Assembly: GCA_024227155.1 (NCBI GenBank)
Contig: JAAELB010000038.1
Coordinates: forward strand, 1-43,295
From: Desulfobulbaceae bacterium
GTDB taxonomy: Bacteria > Desulfobacterota > Desulfobulbia > Desulfobulbales > Desulfocapsaceae
DNA: 43,295 bases
Direction: 5' to 3'
Part shown: positions 15,497-24,882 of the stretch, piece by piece
Layout: each line of letters starts with the position of its first letter
How positions within the stretch are numbered: position 1 is the first letter of the stretch
The notes under the pieces: generated by a model
What the model was told of the DNA's origin: nothing
The model's database searches: none
The model's input: the letters and a program-made list of their open reading frames with translations, nothing else
Position numbers and translations under genes: made by a program

Positions 15497-16162
15497 ATGA
15501 AAAAGAAAGAAACCATAGCTTCTAGTATTCTCTTTGAAGGTCTCCCCTCTGATCAGATAGATATTCTTGCTGAAATTGCCATAGAAAAGAAATACCAGAG
15601 GGGCCAGAATATATTCTTTGAAGGCGACCTGGGCACCGGTTTTTATATGGTGGGTGCAGGGAAGGTTAAAATTTTTAAAGTCTCACCGTCTGGTAAAGAA
15701 CATATATTACATATTTTTGGGACGGGAGAACCTTTTGGTGAAGTGCCGGTATTTCATGGAAAACCTTTTCCGGCGTCTGCAGAGGCGCTCGCAAAAACGA
15801 CAACAATTTTCTTTCCAAGGGATAAATTTGTTCATCTTGTGGAGAGGAACCCATCAATTGCCTTAAATATGCTTGCCGTTTTGTCTTTTCGTCTGCGACG
15901 ATTTGCAACCCAGATAGAAAATCTATCATTAAAAGAGGTGCCAGCGAGGCTTGCCGGTTATTTACTCTACCTAAGTCAGGAACAGGATGATTCCGAACAG
16001 GTAGAACTCGATATCTCAAAGGGGCAGCTAGCGAGCCTGCTTGGAACGATCCCCGAAACGCTGTCACGTATTTTTGCTAAAATGAGCGATGAGGGTCTTA
16101 TTATAGTTCAGGGCCGTAAAATAACTTTACTCAATATGCAGGGACTTATGGATAAAGAGTAG
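15497..16162 (+). CDS. Crp/Fnr-family transcriptional regulator
   Basis: 221 residues. An N-terminal cyclic-nucleotide-binding-like barrel (about 10-130) contains YQRGQNIFFEGDLGTGFYMV and GEPFGEVPVF. A long dimerisation helix (about 120-150) and a C-terminal winged helix (about 155-215) follow, with recognition segment GTIPETLSRIFAKM. It lacks the N-terminal cysteine cluster of FNR, so an oxygen-sensing [4Fe-4S] is unlikely. The effector could be a nucleotide, heme-bound gas or another ligand. It is monocistronic and divergent from dinB. The ribosome binding site is weak and the start is taken as the ATG directly preceding KKKETIASS. Confidence 0.85.
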   Translation: MKKKETIASSILFEGLPSDQIDILAEIAIEKKYQRGQNIFFEGDLGTGFYMVGAGKVKIFKVSPSGKEHILHIFGTGEPFGEVPVFHGKPFPASAEALAKTTTIFFPRDKFVHLVERNPSIALNMLAVLSFRLRRFATQIENLSLKEVPARLAGYLLYLSQEQDDSEQVELDISKGQLASLLGTIPETLSRIFAKMSDEGLIIVQGRKITLLNMQGLMDKE

Positions 16163-16355
16163 AGGCGGTTTTTTTTATTTCTGCTGGTTTTGAACTAATA
16201 CTTGACTTGTATTTTGTATTTCATTAGGAACCTATCGACCTCGTAAAGTCGCACAGAAATAGCGCATTACTGCTGAAAGCCTTAGTTTTTGTAACCTAGG
16301 AAATGTTTGATATGAGATTTGAAACAATTAGTAATTATAAGTGGTTATGGGAAAG

Positions 16356-16361
16356 AAGGAG
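16356..16361 (+). promoter_or_regulatory. ribosome binding site AAGGAG deciding the glycosyltransferase start
   Basis: AAGGAG sits seven bases before ATG 16368. The earlier in-frame starts (GTG 16341, ATG 16347) lack a comparable signal and would add a short non-conserved extension. Confidence 0.6.
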
Positions 16362-16367
16362 TTTTTT

Positions 16368-17303
16368 ATGAGTTCTGCTACGGAAAAAGTTCCACTTATA
16401 TCTGTAATAATTCCAGCCTATAACCATGAAAAGTTCATTGGTGCCGCAATCGAAAGTGTCCTGAATCAAACAGAGGATGATTTTGAACTTATCGTCATCG
16501 ATGACGGCTCAACCGATACAACTGGGGAAGTGGTTCAAAGTTATAATGACTCAAGGCTGAGATATTATCATCAGGAAAACCAGGATGCCTATAACACTAT
16601 TAACCGTGGTCTGGGACTGGCCACCGGCAGCTATATTTCCATCCTCAATTCCGATGATGTCTATACTCTCGACAGGTTTGAGAAGTTACTTGGCCACTGC
16701 AAAAATAGCGGGGCAGAGTGTGTGATCAGCGACGTTATTCCAATCTCAGATAGCGGTGAGGTGTTTGATGATCCTGAGTTCGGCTGGAATATCTGGCATG
16801 CGGGGAATCGAGATTTTTACTTTAAGGTTGAGGATATCTATACAGCCTTCCTGAAAGGTAACTTTATGGTTACCACCTCGAATCTGTTTATGAGTTCAAA
16901 AGCGGCACAAAGGGTAGGGAAATTCTGCTCCCTCAGATACCTGCACGATTATGATTTTATTTTCAGAATGATGCTCGCCTTTCCAGGCGGGGTTGACTAT
17001 CTAGCGGATGAAAAGCTACTCTATTACAGAATTCATTCCGGCAACACCTTAGGGGAAGCTGCAGTTGTCGGCAGGGAACAGGATCAGCAACTTATTTCAC
17101 AGTATATGGCAGCGGTTGTCTCTGAGTCGGAGCGGAAGAGAATAATCGCCGGTGCCGAAAGACTTGTTGAGCTCGGCGAAGAGTTACATGAAGTGCGTAC
17201 AGTTCTGAATCCGGATCAACCTGTGGGGGTACGGCCCGCATTTAAAACATTGGTGGGCAGCTTAAAAACCTGGGCTAAGAAAAAGATCGGCACAACGAGT
17301 TGA
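16368..17303 (+). CDS. family 2 glycosyltransferase
   Basis: 311 residues. The GT-A fold is clear: VIIPAYNHEKFIGAAIESV at the start, LIVIDDGSTDTT, and the metal/nucleotide-sugar DXD-type motif in SILNSDDVYTLDRF (about 95-105), with an acceptor region RYLHDYDFIFRMM near 200. No membrane segment is seen. It transfers a sugar from a nucleotide sugar to a glycan at the cytosolic face. It is followed after 61 bases by a large HAD-like protein often found with glycan genes, suggesting a small surface-polysaccharide or glycosylation locus. The donor sugar is unknown. Confidence 0.85.
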   Translation: MSSATEKVPLISVIIPAYNHEKFIGAAIESVLNQTEDDFELIVIDDGSTDTTGEVVQSYNDSRLRYYHQENQDAYNTINRGLGLATGSYISILNSDDVYTLDRFEKLLGHCKNSGAECVISDVIPISDSGEVFDDPEFGWNIWHAGNRDFYFKVEDIYTAFLKGNFMVTTSNLFMSSKAAQRVGKFCSLRYLHDYDFIFRMMLAFPGGVDYLADEKLLYYRIHSGNTLGEAAVVGREQDQQLISQYMAAVVSESERKRIIAGAERLVELGEELHEVRTVLNPDQPVGVRPAFKTLVGSLKTWAKKKIGTTS

Positions 17304-17364
17304 GCTGGTTGAATTCGGCACTTTCACTAGGAGCTGACTAAGAAATTTTCACATAGGTTGGATT

Positions 17365-19413
17365 TTGCAAACATATTACTCGTTAGATACTTTAATAAAA
17401 GCAGGTAAAAAAAAAGCAGCGGAGAAGGATGTAATCACCTTTGATCTTTTTGATACCCTGCTGATCAGAAGAATTCATGATCCTGATCTGGTGAAATTAC
17501 CGGTTGCCCGATATATAGCAGCCCTTGCTGAAAAGGCAGGCAGGACAATATCCTGGCAAAAAGTCCAGAGTGTGAGAGATCGCATAGAGCAGCGCCAACG
17601 CGGGGAAACAGGTCAGAGGTTTGAAGACCATGAGGCGTGCTATCCCGTTTTTATGGAAGAGACCTTGCGGGAACTATTTCAGGAGTGCTATGACGGGGCG
17701 TTGCTCCAGAAGGTGACAGACTATGAGTTGCTGATGGAAAACAGTATGCTCGTGCCAAGGCATGAGCTTGTGGCCTGGTTACGAGAGCTTTCTGAGGCGG
17801 GTAAACGTGTATTTATTATTTCTGACATGTATCTGCCGGCTACACATCTTGAAAAACTGGTGGAACATGGTGGTTTTCTAGATTTGGTTGAAGGAGTTGT
17901 TTCCTCGGCTGATTCCTTTCTTGCAAAGGCCTCTGGCAAAGGATATCAGCTGGTGGCTGATAGATATGGTCTTGAGCCTGCTTCATGGCTCCATGTCGGT
18001 GATAATGCTTTCTCCGATGGCCTGCGGGCTGAAGAGTTTGGCATTGAGCCGCTGATAATACACGATCCGAGAGAAGACCAGCGTAAATCCATCGTTAAGA
18101 GGTACTACAATTACAGTGACGGCAAACCGTTCTGGCGGGGAAGGCTGCTGCAGCAGTTGATGGCGCCCCATGAGGGCGAGAATAGCAAACAAGACCCCCT
18201 GTATGTAGAAGGATATAACTTTTTTGGCCCGCTTATCGGCGTTTTTGTTCAACAGATCGCAGAGCTCTGTAAAACAAATGGGATCACCAAGGTTTTTTTC
18301 CTTTCCCGTGAAGGGTGGACCTTCAAGAGATATTGGGAACAGGCCATTCCTCAACTCTATCCGGCAGGCGGCACTCCCGAAATTGAATATCTGTATGTCA
18401 GTAGAATGGCACTTGCAGGAGCTTCCTGTGCCTATCAGGGCTTAACAAAAACCAATGCGGATATCGCTTTTTTACCCGCAGGGAATAGGGATTTTACAGA
18501 TGTCTGCCGGATCTTCAGCTTGGATTATAATAAGTTCCAGTCAATACTTGAAAATTACGAATTATCCATTGATACCTGTCTCAGCCATATACACGATGGC
18601 TACGATCCGGAAAATCGTAAAAAATTTGAAGCGATGCTCGGGGATAGTGCATTTCAGCAGGAAGTTAGAACACAGACAAAAGATTCTAATAGTGCACTGC
18701 AGAGATATCTAGAGGATGTTGGGTTTTTTGATCATACCAAGGTAGCCATAGTTGATATCGGCTGGCTTGGTTCCATCCAACGCTTTCTTTTTGAAGCCAT
18801 CGCCCATAGAGAGGATGTACCAAAGTGTATAGGCTACCTCTTTGGTGCCACCAGGGGAATTCCATATCCTACGGATGACAAGAATTCTGTCACCGGAGTG
18901 ATGTATGACAGGGACAGGTTTGACCTTGCGGGCTCAACTCTCTTTTACGCCCGCGATATTTTTGAAGAGGCGTGCAGAGCTCCTTATCCTACCCTCAATG
19001 GCTACAGACTTGATGGGGATGGTTATGAGCTTGTCTTCAGGACGACCGAGGATGAAATCGGCCAGGCAGAATTACAGCAGGATAGCTATTTTGCGCCTCT
19101 GCAGCAGGGAATTTTTGATTCGGCCGCACGATTCGGTATAGCTTCAGCACTTCTGGGCTACAGCTTTGATGATTATAAGCCCTGGGTAAATTACACCCTT
19201 GTCAATAAGCTTGCCTTCCCGCAGGCAAAAGAGATTTCACGGATCAAAAATCAGCATCATCTAGATGACTTCCATGGACAAAAAAAGCCAAAAGCTGATT
19301 TTGGCAAAGGTATTGTCCCCCTGTGGGAGTGCTCACAGCGGCAACTGCGATTTAACCCGTTTCTAAGAATGAGATACTTTTTCAGCCATCTTCGGGAGAG
19401 AATAAATGAATAG
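17365..19413 (+). CDS. large HAD-superfamily protein of a glycan locus
   Basis: 682 residues from a TTG start at 17365; no better start is in frame before conserved sequence begins. Residues about 20-240 are a HAD phosphatase-like domain: motif I ITFDLFDTLLIRR, motif II FIISDMYLPATH, the motif III Lys region SFLAKASGKGY and motif IV LHVGDNAFSDG. A second region (about 280-660) is a conserved domain of unknown function recurring in polysaccharide clusters (GVFVQQIAELC, KVFFLSREGWTFKRYW, VAIVDIGWLGSIQ). A nucleotidase or phosphosugar role is possible but unproven. It lies between the glycosyltransferase and a small overlapping ORF. The start codon is the least certain part. Confidence 0.75.
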   Translation: MQTYYSLDTLIKAGKKKAAEKDVITFDLFDTLLIRRIHDPDLVKLPVARYIAALAEKAGRTISWQKVQSVRDRIEQRQRGETGQRFEDHEACYPVFMEETLRELFQECYDGALLQKVTDYELLMENSMLVPRHELVAWLRELSEAGKRVFIISDMYLPATHLEKLVEHGGFLDLVEGVVSSADSFLAKASGKGYQLVADRYGLEPASWLHVGDNAFSDGLRAEEFGIEPLIIHDPREDQRKSIVKRYYNYSDGKPFWRGRLLQQLMAPHEGENSKQDPLYVEGYNFFGPLIGVFVQQIAELCKTNGITKVFFLSREGWTFKRYWEQAIPQLYPAGGTPEIEYLYVSRMALAGASCAYQGLTKTNADIAFLPAGNRDFTDVCRIFSLDYNKFQSILENYELSIDTCLSHIHDGYDPENRKKFEAMLGDSAFQQEVRTQTKDSNSALQRYLEDVGFFDHTKVAIVDIGWLGSIQRFLFEAIAHREDVPKCIGYLFGATRGIPYPTDDKNSVTGVMYDRDRFDLAGSTLFYARDIFEEACRAPYPTLNGYRLDGDGYELVFRTTEDEIGQAELQQDSYFAPLQQGIFDSAARFGIASALLGYSFDDYKPWVNYTLVNKLAFPQAKEISRIKNQHHLDDFHGQKKPKADFGKGIVPLWECSQRQLRFNPFLRMRYFFSHLRERINE

Positions 19414-19651
19414 AAATAGTCTCAATAGAAGATTCGACCTCTCTGGAAACGAGATATCCAGGCTATTGAAAATATCATTTTTTGGCAAAGTGGTGCCCAT
19501 TGGAAATCTTCGGGGAGGGCCCGGGGGACGGTGCCTGATTGTCCTCACTATTCTCCACTATTGTGGCTACCCTATGTATTGGCTGCAGGCGAAATATGGA
19601 CACAGGCTGGCTCTTATCCGTAGGGTGGTTGGGAAAATTATACAGAGGTAA
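19406..19651 (+). CDS. small hypothetical protein overlapping the HAD-like gene
   Basis: 81 residues. The ATG overlaps the end of the HAD-like gene by eight bases, which favours translational coupling. The gene ends seven bases from the convergent FapA-type gene and no other coding sequence overlaps it. It is basic (pI apparently high), with one hydrophobic stretch (CLIVLTILHYCGYPMYWL) and a basic tail. It resembles no family I know and could be the remnant of a longer glycan gene. Moderate to low certainty that it is translated. Confidence 0.35.
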   Translation: MNRNSLNRRFDLSGNEISRLLKISFFGKVVPIGNLRGGPGGRCLIVLTILHYCGYPMYWLQAKYGHRLALIRRVVGKIIQR

Positions 19652-19658
19652 CAGCTGA

Positions 19659-21404
19659 CTATTTACGGAGGGACACCGCCATAATCCGTTTACCATTGGC
19701 GTGAAGCTTGAATTGACGATTTGAAATAGTTTTATCAAGTTTGAGTGTTTTGTTGCCAATTCGTAAATTGGTTCCTTCATGGACTTCACCCTTGATATCA
19801 ATAGTGATTTCTTGAATATCAATACCATCATCGTCGTTATAATCCGGATTATTTGTATCCATTTCGTCTGAAGGACCTGCTACTCTAGAGTGTAGTCCGG
19901 TGCCAGGAATCAGGTTCGCGCGCAAAAGGAGCAACTTTGATTCGGCGAGCTTATTTTCCATCATCTTCACTTTTTTCGATTTTGAAGTTCCGGGATATAG
20001 CTGTAACCATTTAATAATATCTTCTTGTTGTTGTATTACATTCTGTTTCAGTTCATTGTAGTATGTCAATCGCTCTGGCACAACTCCAGCTGCAATTGTT
20101 GCCGGAGTGGCTGTGTCTCCTCCAACGCTCCAAAGCGTGATATCGCTCTGTGCGATGATACAGCCTCCCATAACTATGCTGGAATCTTTACAACGCACCT
20201 CAGACCCAGCCTCGATGACGGAGTAATAGGATTGTTTACGCACAACACAAAGCCCGCCGCATTCGATTCTGCCCTGTTCAATAAAGGAAATGTCCACATC
20301 GCCTACAGATACTATGCTACTCTTTTTCCCAGTGATACCTCCCTGCACGACCAGATTACCCTCACAGTTGACAATTCCCGACATGATACCACCAGCTATT
20401 TTGATATCTCCGCCTGCAGAGACTTTGAATCCTGGCTGAATTGAACCCTGAATGGTGAGACAATTTTTTGATTCAACACTACCGGTCTCATAGTTTATGT
20501 CAGTGAGTATCTTCTGGTGTGAGAGAACCTTAATAACATTATTATTTACAACAGATAAAACCCCATCTTTATAGGCCGTCACCTGCATTGTTTCTGGAGA
20601 AAACTTTGCGTCGTTGAGTAATTTTACCACCAAGTCTTTTCCTTCTCTTGCTGGATTTTCGTCCCCAAAAATATCGATCCCTGGCTCCCCCTGGACAGCT
20701 GGTATTTTGGTAGCAATCACTTGCTCATTACTGACACCGACCATTATACGTCTATCCCTGAAGTCAATGGTACCGTCCTCGAACACAGTTCCAGCTATAG
20801 GGCCGATTTCAATGTCAAACTGCAGGTAGGCATCTGTGGACTCGCCCTTAGATTTGCCCCTGGCAATAGTAAATTTTTTAAACTCGTTTTCACCTTTTTC
20901 TATGAATTGTTTAAGATTTCTTAGTGCGTCCTCGTCAATACCGTACTGTATGCCATGGTCTGTGAGAAGTTCAATTATATTTTGATCTTGAAGCGAATAA
21001 CCGTCTTTGAGCGGGGGGTGGACGGCAACGGTCAGAGTCATTTTATCTGGTGGGATGATAAAGAGAGGTTCTATGTTTATTTTTGTGACAAATCCTTCAA
21101 CTCCTTTTTGGGTTTTCTTGATAATCTTTGGGTAGCCTGCAACCGTTGCCACAATTGCTTGCTCATCGTCAGACCATTGACAGTTATCTCCCGGTTCAAT
21201 GGCCGCTTTTTCATAACCTTTATCTGCAAATATTTGAAAATTTGGGAAGTGTGCCAACAGGTGGCCAGTTGGAACAAGCTCTGATACAGGGATTTTATCA
21301 GATGTGTCATCCTCACCAATTTTGATATGGCTGGTTAGAAAATTTAGGGTTGGTTCAAGGATTTTCTTTTTTGGCTCATTGGACAGATCCTGTGGTTCGT
21401 TCAT
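19659..21404 (-). CDS. FapA/DUF342 family protein
   Basis: 581 residues from ATG 21404; the upstream TTG alternative adds nine residues. The N-terminal half (about 60-270) is the conserved FapA domain (DGTIDFRDRR, IPAVQGEPGIDIFG). The central part (about 290-430) is a repetitive beta-helix of polymer-like repeats (GSIQPGFKVSAGGDIKIAGGI, CEGNLVVQGGITG), and the C-terminal part contains a charged helix (LKQNVIQQQEDIIKWL). The family is cytoplasmic and widespread in Desulfobacterota and Firmicutes, with proposed links to polymer/cell-surface assembly or regulation but no established biochemical role. It stands alone on the minus strand. Confidence 0.85.
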   Translation of the reverse strand: MNEPQDLSNEPKKKILEPTLNFLTSHIKIGEDDTSDKIPVSELVPTGHLLAHFPNFQIFADKGYEKAAIEPGDNCQWSDDEQAIVATVAGYPKIIKKTQKGVEGFVTKINIEPLFIIPPDKMTLTVAVHPPLKDGYSLQDQNIIELLTDHGIQYGIDEDALRNLKQFIEKGENEFKKFTIARGKSKGESTDAYLQFDIEIGPIAGTVFEDGTIDFRDRRIMVGVSNEQVIATKIPAVQGEPGIDIFGDENPAREGKDLVVKLLNDAKFSPETMQVTAYKDGVLSVVNNNVIKVLSHQKILTDINYETGSVESKNCLTIQGSIQPGFKVSAGGDIKIAGGIMSGIVNCEGNLVVQGGITGKKSSIVSVGDVDISFIEQGRIECGGLCVVRKQSYYSVIEAGSEVRCKDSSIVMGGCIIAQSDITLWSVGGDTATPATIAAGVVPERLTYYNELKQNVIQQQEDIIKWLQLYPGTSKSKKVKMMENKLAESKLLLLRANLIPGTGLHSRVAGPSDEMDTNNPDYNDDDGIDIQEITIDIKGEVHEGTNLRIGNKTLKLDKTISNRQFKLHANGKRIMAVSLRK

Positions 21405-21599
21405 ATCGTAGTCTCTAACTTTACAGGTCAAATTGGATAATTAAGCATCTGCTTGTATTGTCTGTAAAGGATATCACAGCTGATGTCATAAATTAAATCA
21501 AATTTTATATCTTAACGTAATTTATGATATCTAATCAGGTTCTTAGGTAAGAGCACGGTTACTTTGGCAGAAAATTGACAAAATAATGACAACAGGGAG

Positions 21600-22193
21600 T
21601 TACTTACCTGTTTTCTGTGCAAAGATCGCCAGTTCTTTATCCCGCAGCTTTATTTCACTCTGTTTCTCTGGAAATTTACCGGTTTTGTTTGCGTAAAAAT
21701 CTTGAATGATTTTAAAATCCGCTGTCATATCGCCGCTTGGTTTCAGTGTAGGACCAAGGCCAATCGTTTTTGTGGGGTAGTCTAAATAACCTAAACAGAT
21801 CTCTACATCCGCTTTTGTTGCAATATGGTAAAATCCAGCTTTCCAGTGGTCTGTTTTAGATCGCGTACCTTCAGGCGCTATTGCCAATATGAGTTTTCTG
21901 TTTATCTGAAATGCTTCCACCATCCCTGATAAAAACCCTCCTCTGACGGAACGGTTTACAGGAATTCCTCCAATTTTTTTGAAAAACATACCAACCGGGC
22001 CTTTAAAAAGAGTGTGCTTGGCGACCCAGGAAAACCTGATGCCAATGGAGGAAAGCCCAAGGAGGGTGAGTGGGAAATCCCAGTTGCTGGTATGGGGGGC
22101 GCCTATTAGCAGAAATTGTTCCGGAATGTCATACTCAGCTTTTGCTTTCCAGCCACAAAGTGAGAGGATCGAGGTTGATATGAACTGTAACAT
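21600..22193 (-). CDS. PlsC-like glycerol acyltransferase
   Basis: 197 residues. The acyltransferase motif HX4D is in APHTSNWDFPLTLL (about 32-45). FFKKIGGIPVNRS and the EGTRS motif (APEGTRSKTDHW) are the second and third conserved blocks, binding the glycerol phosphate and acyl group in PlsC enzymes. It is shorter than classical PlsC (about 240) but normal for this subgroup of soluble/peripheral acyltransferases. It is followed upstream, on the same strand after 19 bases, by a lipoprotein gene, so the two may be cotranscribed. The substrate (lysophospholipid or another acceptor) cannot be told. Confidence 0.8.
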   Translation of the reverse strand: MLQFISTSILSLCGWKAKAEYDIPEQFLLIGAPHTSNWDFPLTLLGLSSIGIRFSWVAKHTLFKGPVGMFFKKIGGIPVNRSVRGGFLSGMVEAFQINRKLILAIAPEGTRSKTDHWKAGFYHIATKADVEICLGYLDYPTKTIGLGPTLKPSGDMTADFKIIQDFYANKTGKFPEKQSEIKLRDKELAIFAQKTGK

Positions 22194-22212
22194 AGGATTG
22201 ATTGGGAAGTAG

Positions 22213-22770
22213 TTATTTTACAGGAGGAAATTGTGCCAGGATAGATGTTACCAGCTCTACAGCATTATTTGTTTTTTCAGCCGGGGGTGAGTGAGTGAAT
22301 ACTTCCTGGGTACCAGTTCCCCTCCAGATAAGTTGCCCGCTTGCGCTTAGATGTATATTTATGTCAAGCTTAGCCTCTTGGTATTGCCTGATATAGGTCC
22401 CTGAATTTACTCCAACACCACCATACCTACCGTGTCGACCATAACCAAAATTGAATCCGGTCGTTAACGGGTCTGATTCAAGTTTATTCGTGATGTTGTA
22501 TATGCAGGAAACCAGATAGAGGGGTTGGGTGGATTGTGTAAAACCTTTATTTTCAAGGACAATTTCTATTGTATCAACAAAGCGCTTAGCGAGCAATTCA
22601 TCTTTAGCTAACAAACCGCTGTTGTCCTGCTGTAATTGATTATTCCAATTGTAGCTAGCAGGTCCAGCAGGAAAGACATACTCTGAATTGTAGTCCTGGC
22701 TCACTCGGACCGTCGAACAGGCTCCACAGAAAAGAAGAAGTATAAGTAAAGGTGATAGTAACTTTCCCAT
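22213..22770 (-). CDS. DUF4136-type outer-membrane lipoprotein
   Basis: 185 residues. A lipoprotein signal (MGKLLSPLLILLLFCGAC) has lipobox FCGAC with the lipidated Cys at about 18. The residue after Cys is Ser, which suggests sorting to the outer membrane. The mature part has DUF4136 features: a YNWNNQ-type motif near the start, a variable central loop, a Gly/Tyr-rich NFGYGRHGRYGGVGVNSG stretch and LIWRGTGTQEV near the end. The function of the family is unknown. It sits between lepA and the PlsC-like gene on the same strand. Confidence 0.8.
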   Translation of the reverse strand: MGKLLSPLLILLLFCGACSTVRVSQDYNSEYVFPAGPASYNWNNQLQQDNSGLLAKDELLAKRFVDTIEIVLENKGFTQSTQPLYLVSCIYNITNKLESDPLTTGFNFGYGRHGRYGGVGVNSGTYIRQYQEAKLDINIHLSASGQLIWRGTGTQEVFTHSPPAEKTNNAVELVTSILAQFPPVK

Positions 22771-22804
22771 AGATTATGCCCCTTGTTATTATGCTTTAGT
22801 GCTG

Positions 22805-24598
22805 TTATTGCTCTGATTTTAACACGGCTAAAAAGGCGGTTTGAGGGATATCGACATTGCCCACAGTCTTCATCCGTTTTTTACCGGCTTTTTGTTTTTC
22901 AAGAAGTTTACGTTTTCTGGAAATATCACCACCGTAACATTTTGCGGTGACATCTTTTCGCAGTGCGGAGACGTTTGTTCGGGCAATTATCGACCCTCCA
23001 ATGGCGGCCTGGATGGCAATTTTAAACATCTGTCTGGGTATTTCCTCTTTAAGCATTTCACATGCGTGGAGCCCCCTTGCCCGGGAATTTTTTCGGTGGA
23101 CTAATTGAGACAGGGCATCGACTACTTCACCGTTGACCAGAATGTCTAGCTTAACAAGATCACTGGGGCGGTAGTCAAGCATGGCGTAATCAAAAGAGCC
23201 GTAACCCTGGGTGATCGACTTCAGTTTATCGTAAAAATCGTAGATGACATCTGCGAGCGGCAGCTCACATTGAAACTCGATTCTTCCCGGAGTAGGGTAG
23301 TGAAAACTGGTGTTTTCTCCTCTACGTTCCATGCACAGGGTCATCACCACGCCCATATATCTTTCTGGGATGAGGATCGTCGCTTTAATAAAAGGCTCTT
23401 CAATCTTGGCAATGTTGGCAGGGTCAGGAAAGTGTGCCGGATTATCTATCTGCAATTCTCGGCCATCTGATAGATGAAAAGTGTACTGTACAGATGGTAC
23501 AGTAAGAATAAGGGAAATATCAAACTCCCGTTCAAGGCGTTCCTGAATGACTTCAAGATGAAGTAGTCCGAGAAAGCCACACCTGAAGCCGAAACCAAGG
23601 GCAGCTGATGAGTCTTTTTCAAAAGTTAGCGCCGCGTCGTTTAGTTTTAATTTCTCCAGTGCAGCGGCGAGATCTTCATAATCATCAGTACTGATGGGGT
23701 ATAAAGAAGAAAAGACAACCTGCTGAACCATTTTAAAGCCTGGTAGTGCGGAGGTGGCAGGTGCGCTAGCGAGGGTAATAGTGTCGCCGGGCCTTGTATC
23801 TTCAACAGTCTTGATTCCTGCGAGTATATAGCCAACTTGACCTGCAGATAGTTGTTTTTGTGCTTCTCGGTTCAGTTTGAAGAGTCCAACCTCGTCAACT
23901 TTATATTCCTGATTATTTGACATGAAGCGGATTGTGTCACCAGGTTTAACTGTTCCGTTAATGATTCTGACAGAAATAATAGTGCCCCTGAACGAATCAT
24001 AATTTGCATCAAAAATAAGAGCCTGCAGGGGAGATGATGGGTCACCCTCGGGCGGGGGCAGGAGAGAGACGATGGCCTCAAATATGTTTTCGACCCCCTT
24101 GCCAGTCTTTGCCGAGCAGAATTGAACATTGTCACTTTCCAGGCCAAGGTCTTCTTCTATCTGCAGTGCAACTGTTTCAGGCTCTGCGGAGGGTAGATCG
24201 ATTTTGTTAATAACCGGAATAACTTCAAGATCGTTTTCCATCGCCAGATAGAGATTCGCCAGAGTTTGTGCTTCAACCCCCTGGGCCGCATCAATCAGTA
24301 AGAGAGCACCTTCGCAGGAACTTAGGGCCCGGGACACTTCGTAGCTGAAATCAACATGACCGGGTGTGTCAACGAGATTTAAGATGTATTTGCTGCCATC
24401 TTCAGCGGTATAAGGGAGGCAAATTGTCTGGCTTTTAATGGTGATTCCCCGCTCCCTTTCAATGTCCATATTGTCAAGAAGCTGGTCTTTGAATTCGCGA
24501 TCTGTTACCAGGTCACAGAGTTGAATCATGCGGTCAGCGAGGGTGGATTTTCCGTGATCGATATGCGCTATAATACTAAAATTTCTTATGTTTTTCAT
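22805..24598 (-). CDS. lepA: elongation factor 4 (LepA) GTPase
   Basis: 597 residues, the standard length. G1 AHIDHGKST, switch I ERGITIKSQT, G3 DTPGHVDF and G4 NKIDLP are all present. EF-G-like domains II, III and V follow (GFRCGFLGLLHLEV), then the LepA-specific C-terminal domain (AIGGSIIARTNVSALRKDVTAKCYGGD and a basic KRKLLEKQKAGKKRMK tail). LepA acts on the ribosome in initiation/elongation under stress. It is divergent from the rpoH-type sigma gene across a 284-base gap. Confidence 0.97.
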   Translation of the reverse strand: MKNIRNFSIIAHIDHGKSTLADRMIQLCDLVTDREFKDQLLDNMDIERERGITIKSQTICLPYTAEDGSKYILNLVDTPGHVDFSYEVSRALSSCEGALLLIDAAQGVEAQTLANLYLAMENDLEVIPVINKIDLPSAEPETVALQIEEDLGLESDNVQFCSAKTGKGVENIFEAIVSLLPPPEGDPSSPLQALIFDANYDSFRGTIISVRIINGTVKPGDTIRFMSNNQEYKVDEVGLFKLNREAQKQLSAGQVGYILAGIKTVEDTRPGDTITLASAPATSALPGFKMVQQVVFSSLYPISTDDYEDLAAALEKLKLNDAALTFEKDSSAALGFGFRCGFLGLLHLEVIQERLEREFDISLILTVPSVQYTFHLSDGRELQIDNPAHFPDPANIAKIEEPFIKATILIPERYMGVVMTLCMERRGENTSFHYPTPGRIEFQCELPLADVIYDFYDKLKSITQGYGSFDYAMLDYRPSDLVKLDILVNGEVVDALSQLVHRKNSRARGLHACEMLKEEIPRQMFKIAIQAAIGGSIIARTNVSALRKDVTAKCYGGDISRKRKLLEKQKAGKKRMKTVGNVDIPQTAFLAVLKSEQ

Positions 24599-24647
24599 CT
24601 TTTGTGTATGGTGAACTGTTGGAGTCTATTAAAAAATCTGTCAAATG

Positions 24648-24709
24648 ATGGGATGTGAGGCTGGGAGTAAGTTTGTATCTGCTGCGATCTTTTTTAGCAC
24701 ATCCCATCG
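24648..24709. promoter_or_regulatory. 11-bp inverted repeat between lepA and the sigma-factor gene
   Basis: GATGGGATGTG (24648-24658) is the exact reverse complement of CACATCCCATC (24699-24709), 40 bases apart. It lies in the 284-base divergent region 24599-24882, which otherwise shows no gene. It could be a paired operator (looping) or a leader hairpin of the lepA transcript. No regulator can be assigned. Confidence 0.35.
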
Positions 24710-24882
24710 ACTATTAAAATATAATTTTCTACTTATTTTTGCATGTGATACAGTTAAGGGACGCTAGTATTTTGAACGGGCACACGAAGTTGTAAAGATA
24801 AAATGATTGCACTTTTCTTCTACTAGAGTAATATCATAATCTTTGAAATTTTTCTGGGTATATTTTCCCGCGAGATAATTTA

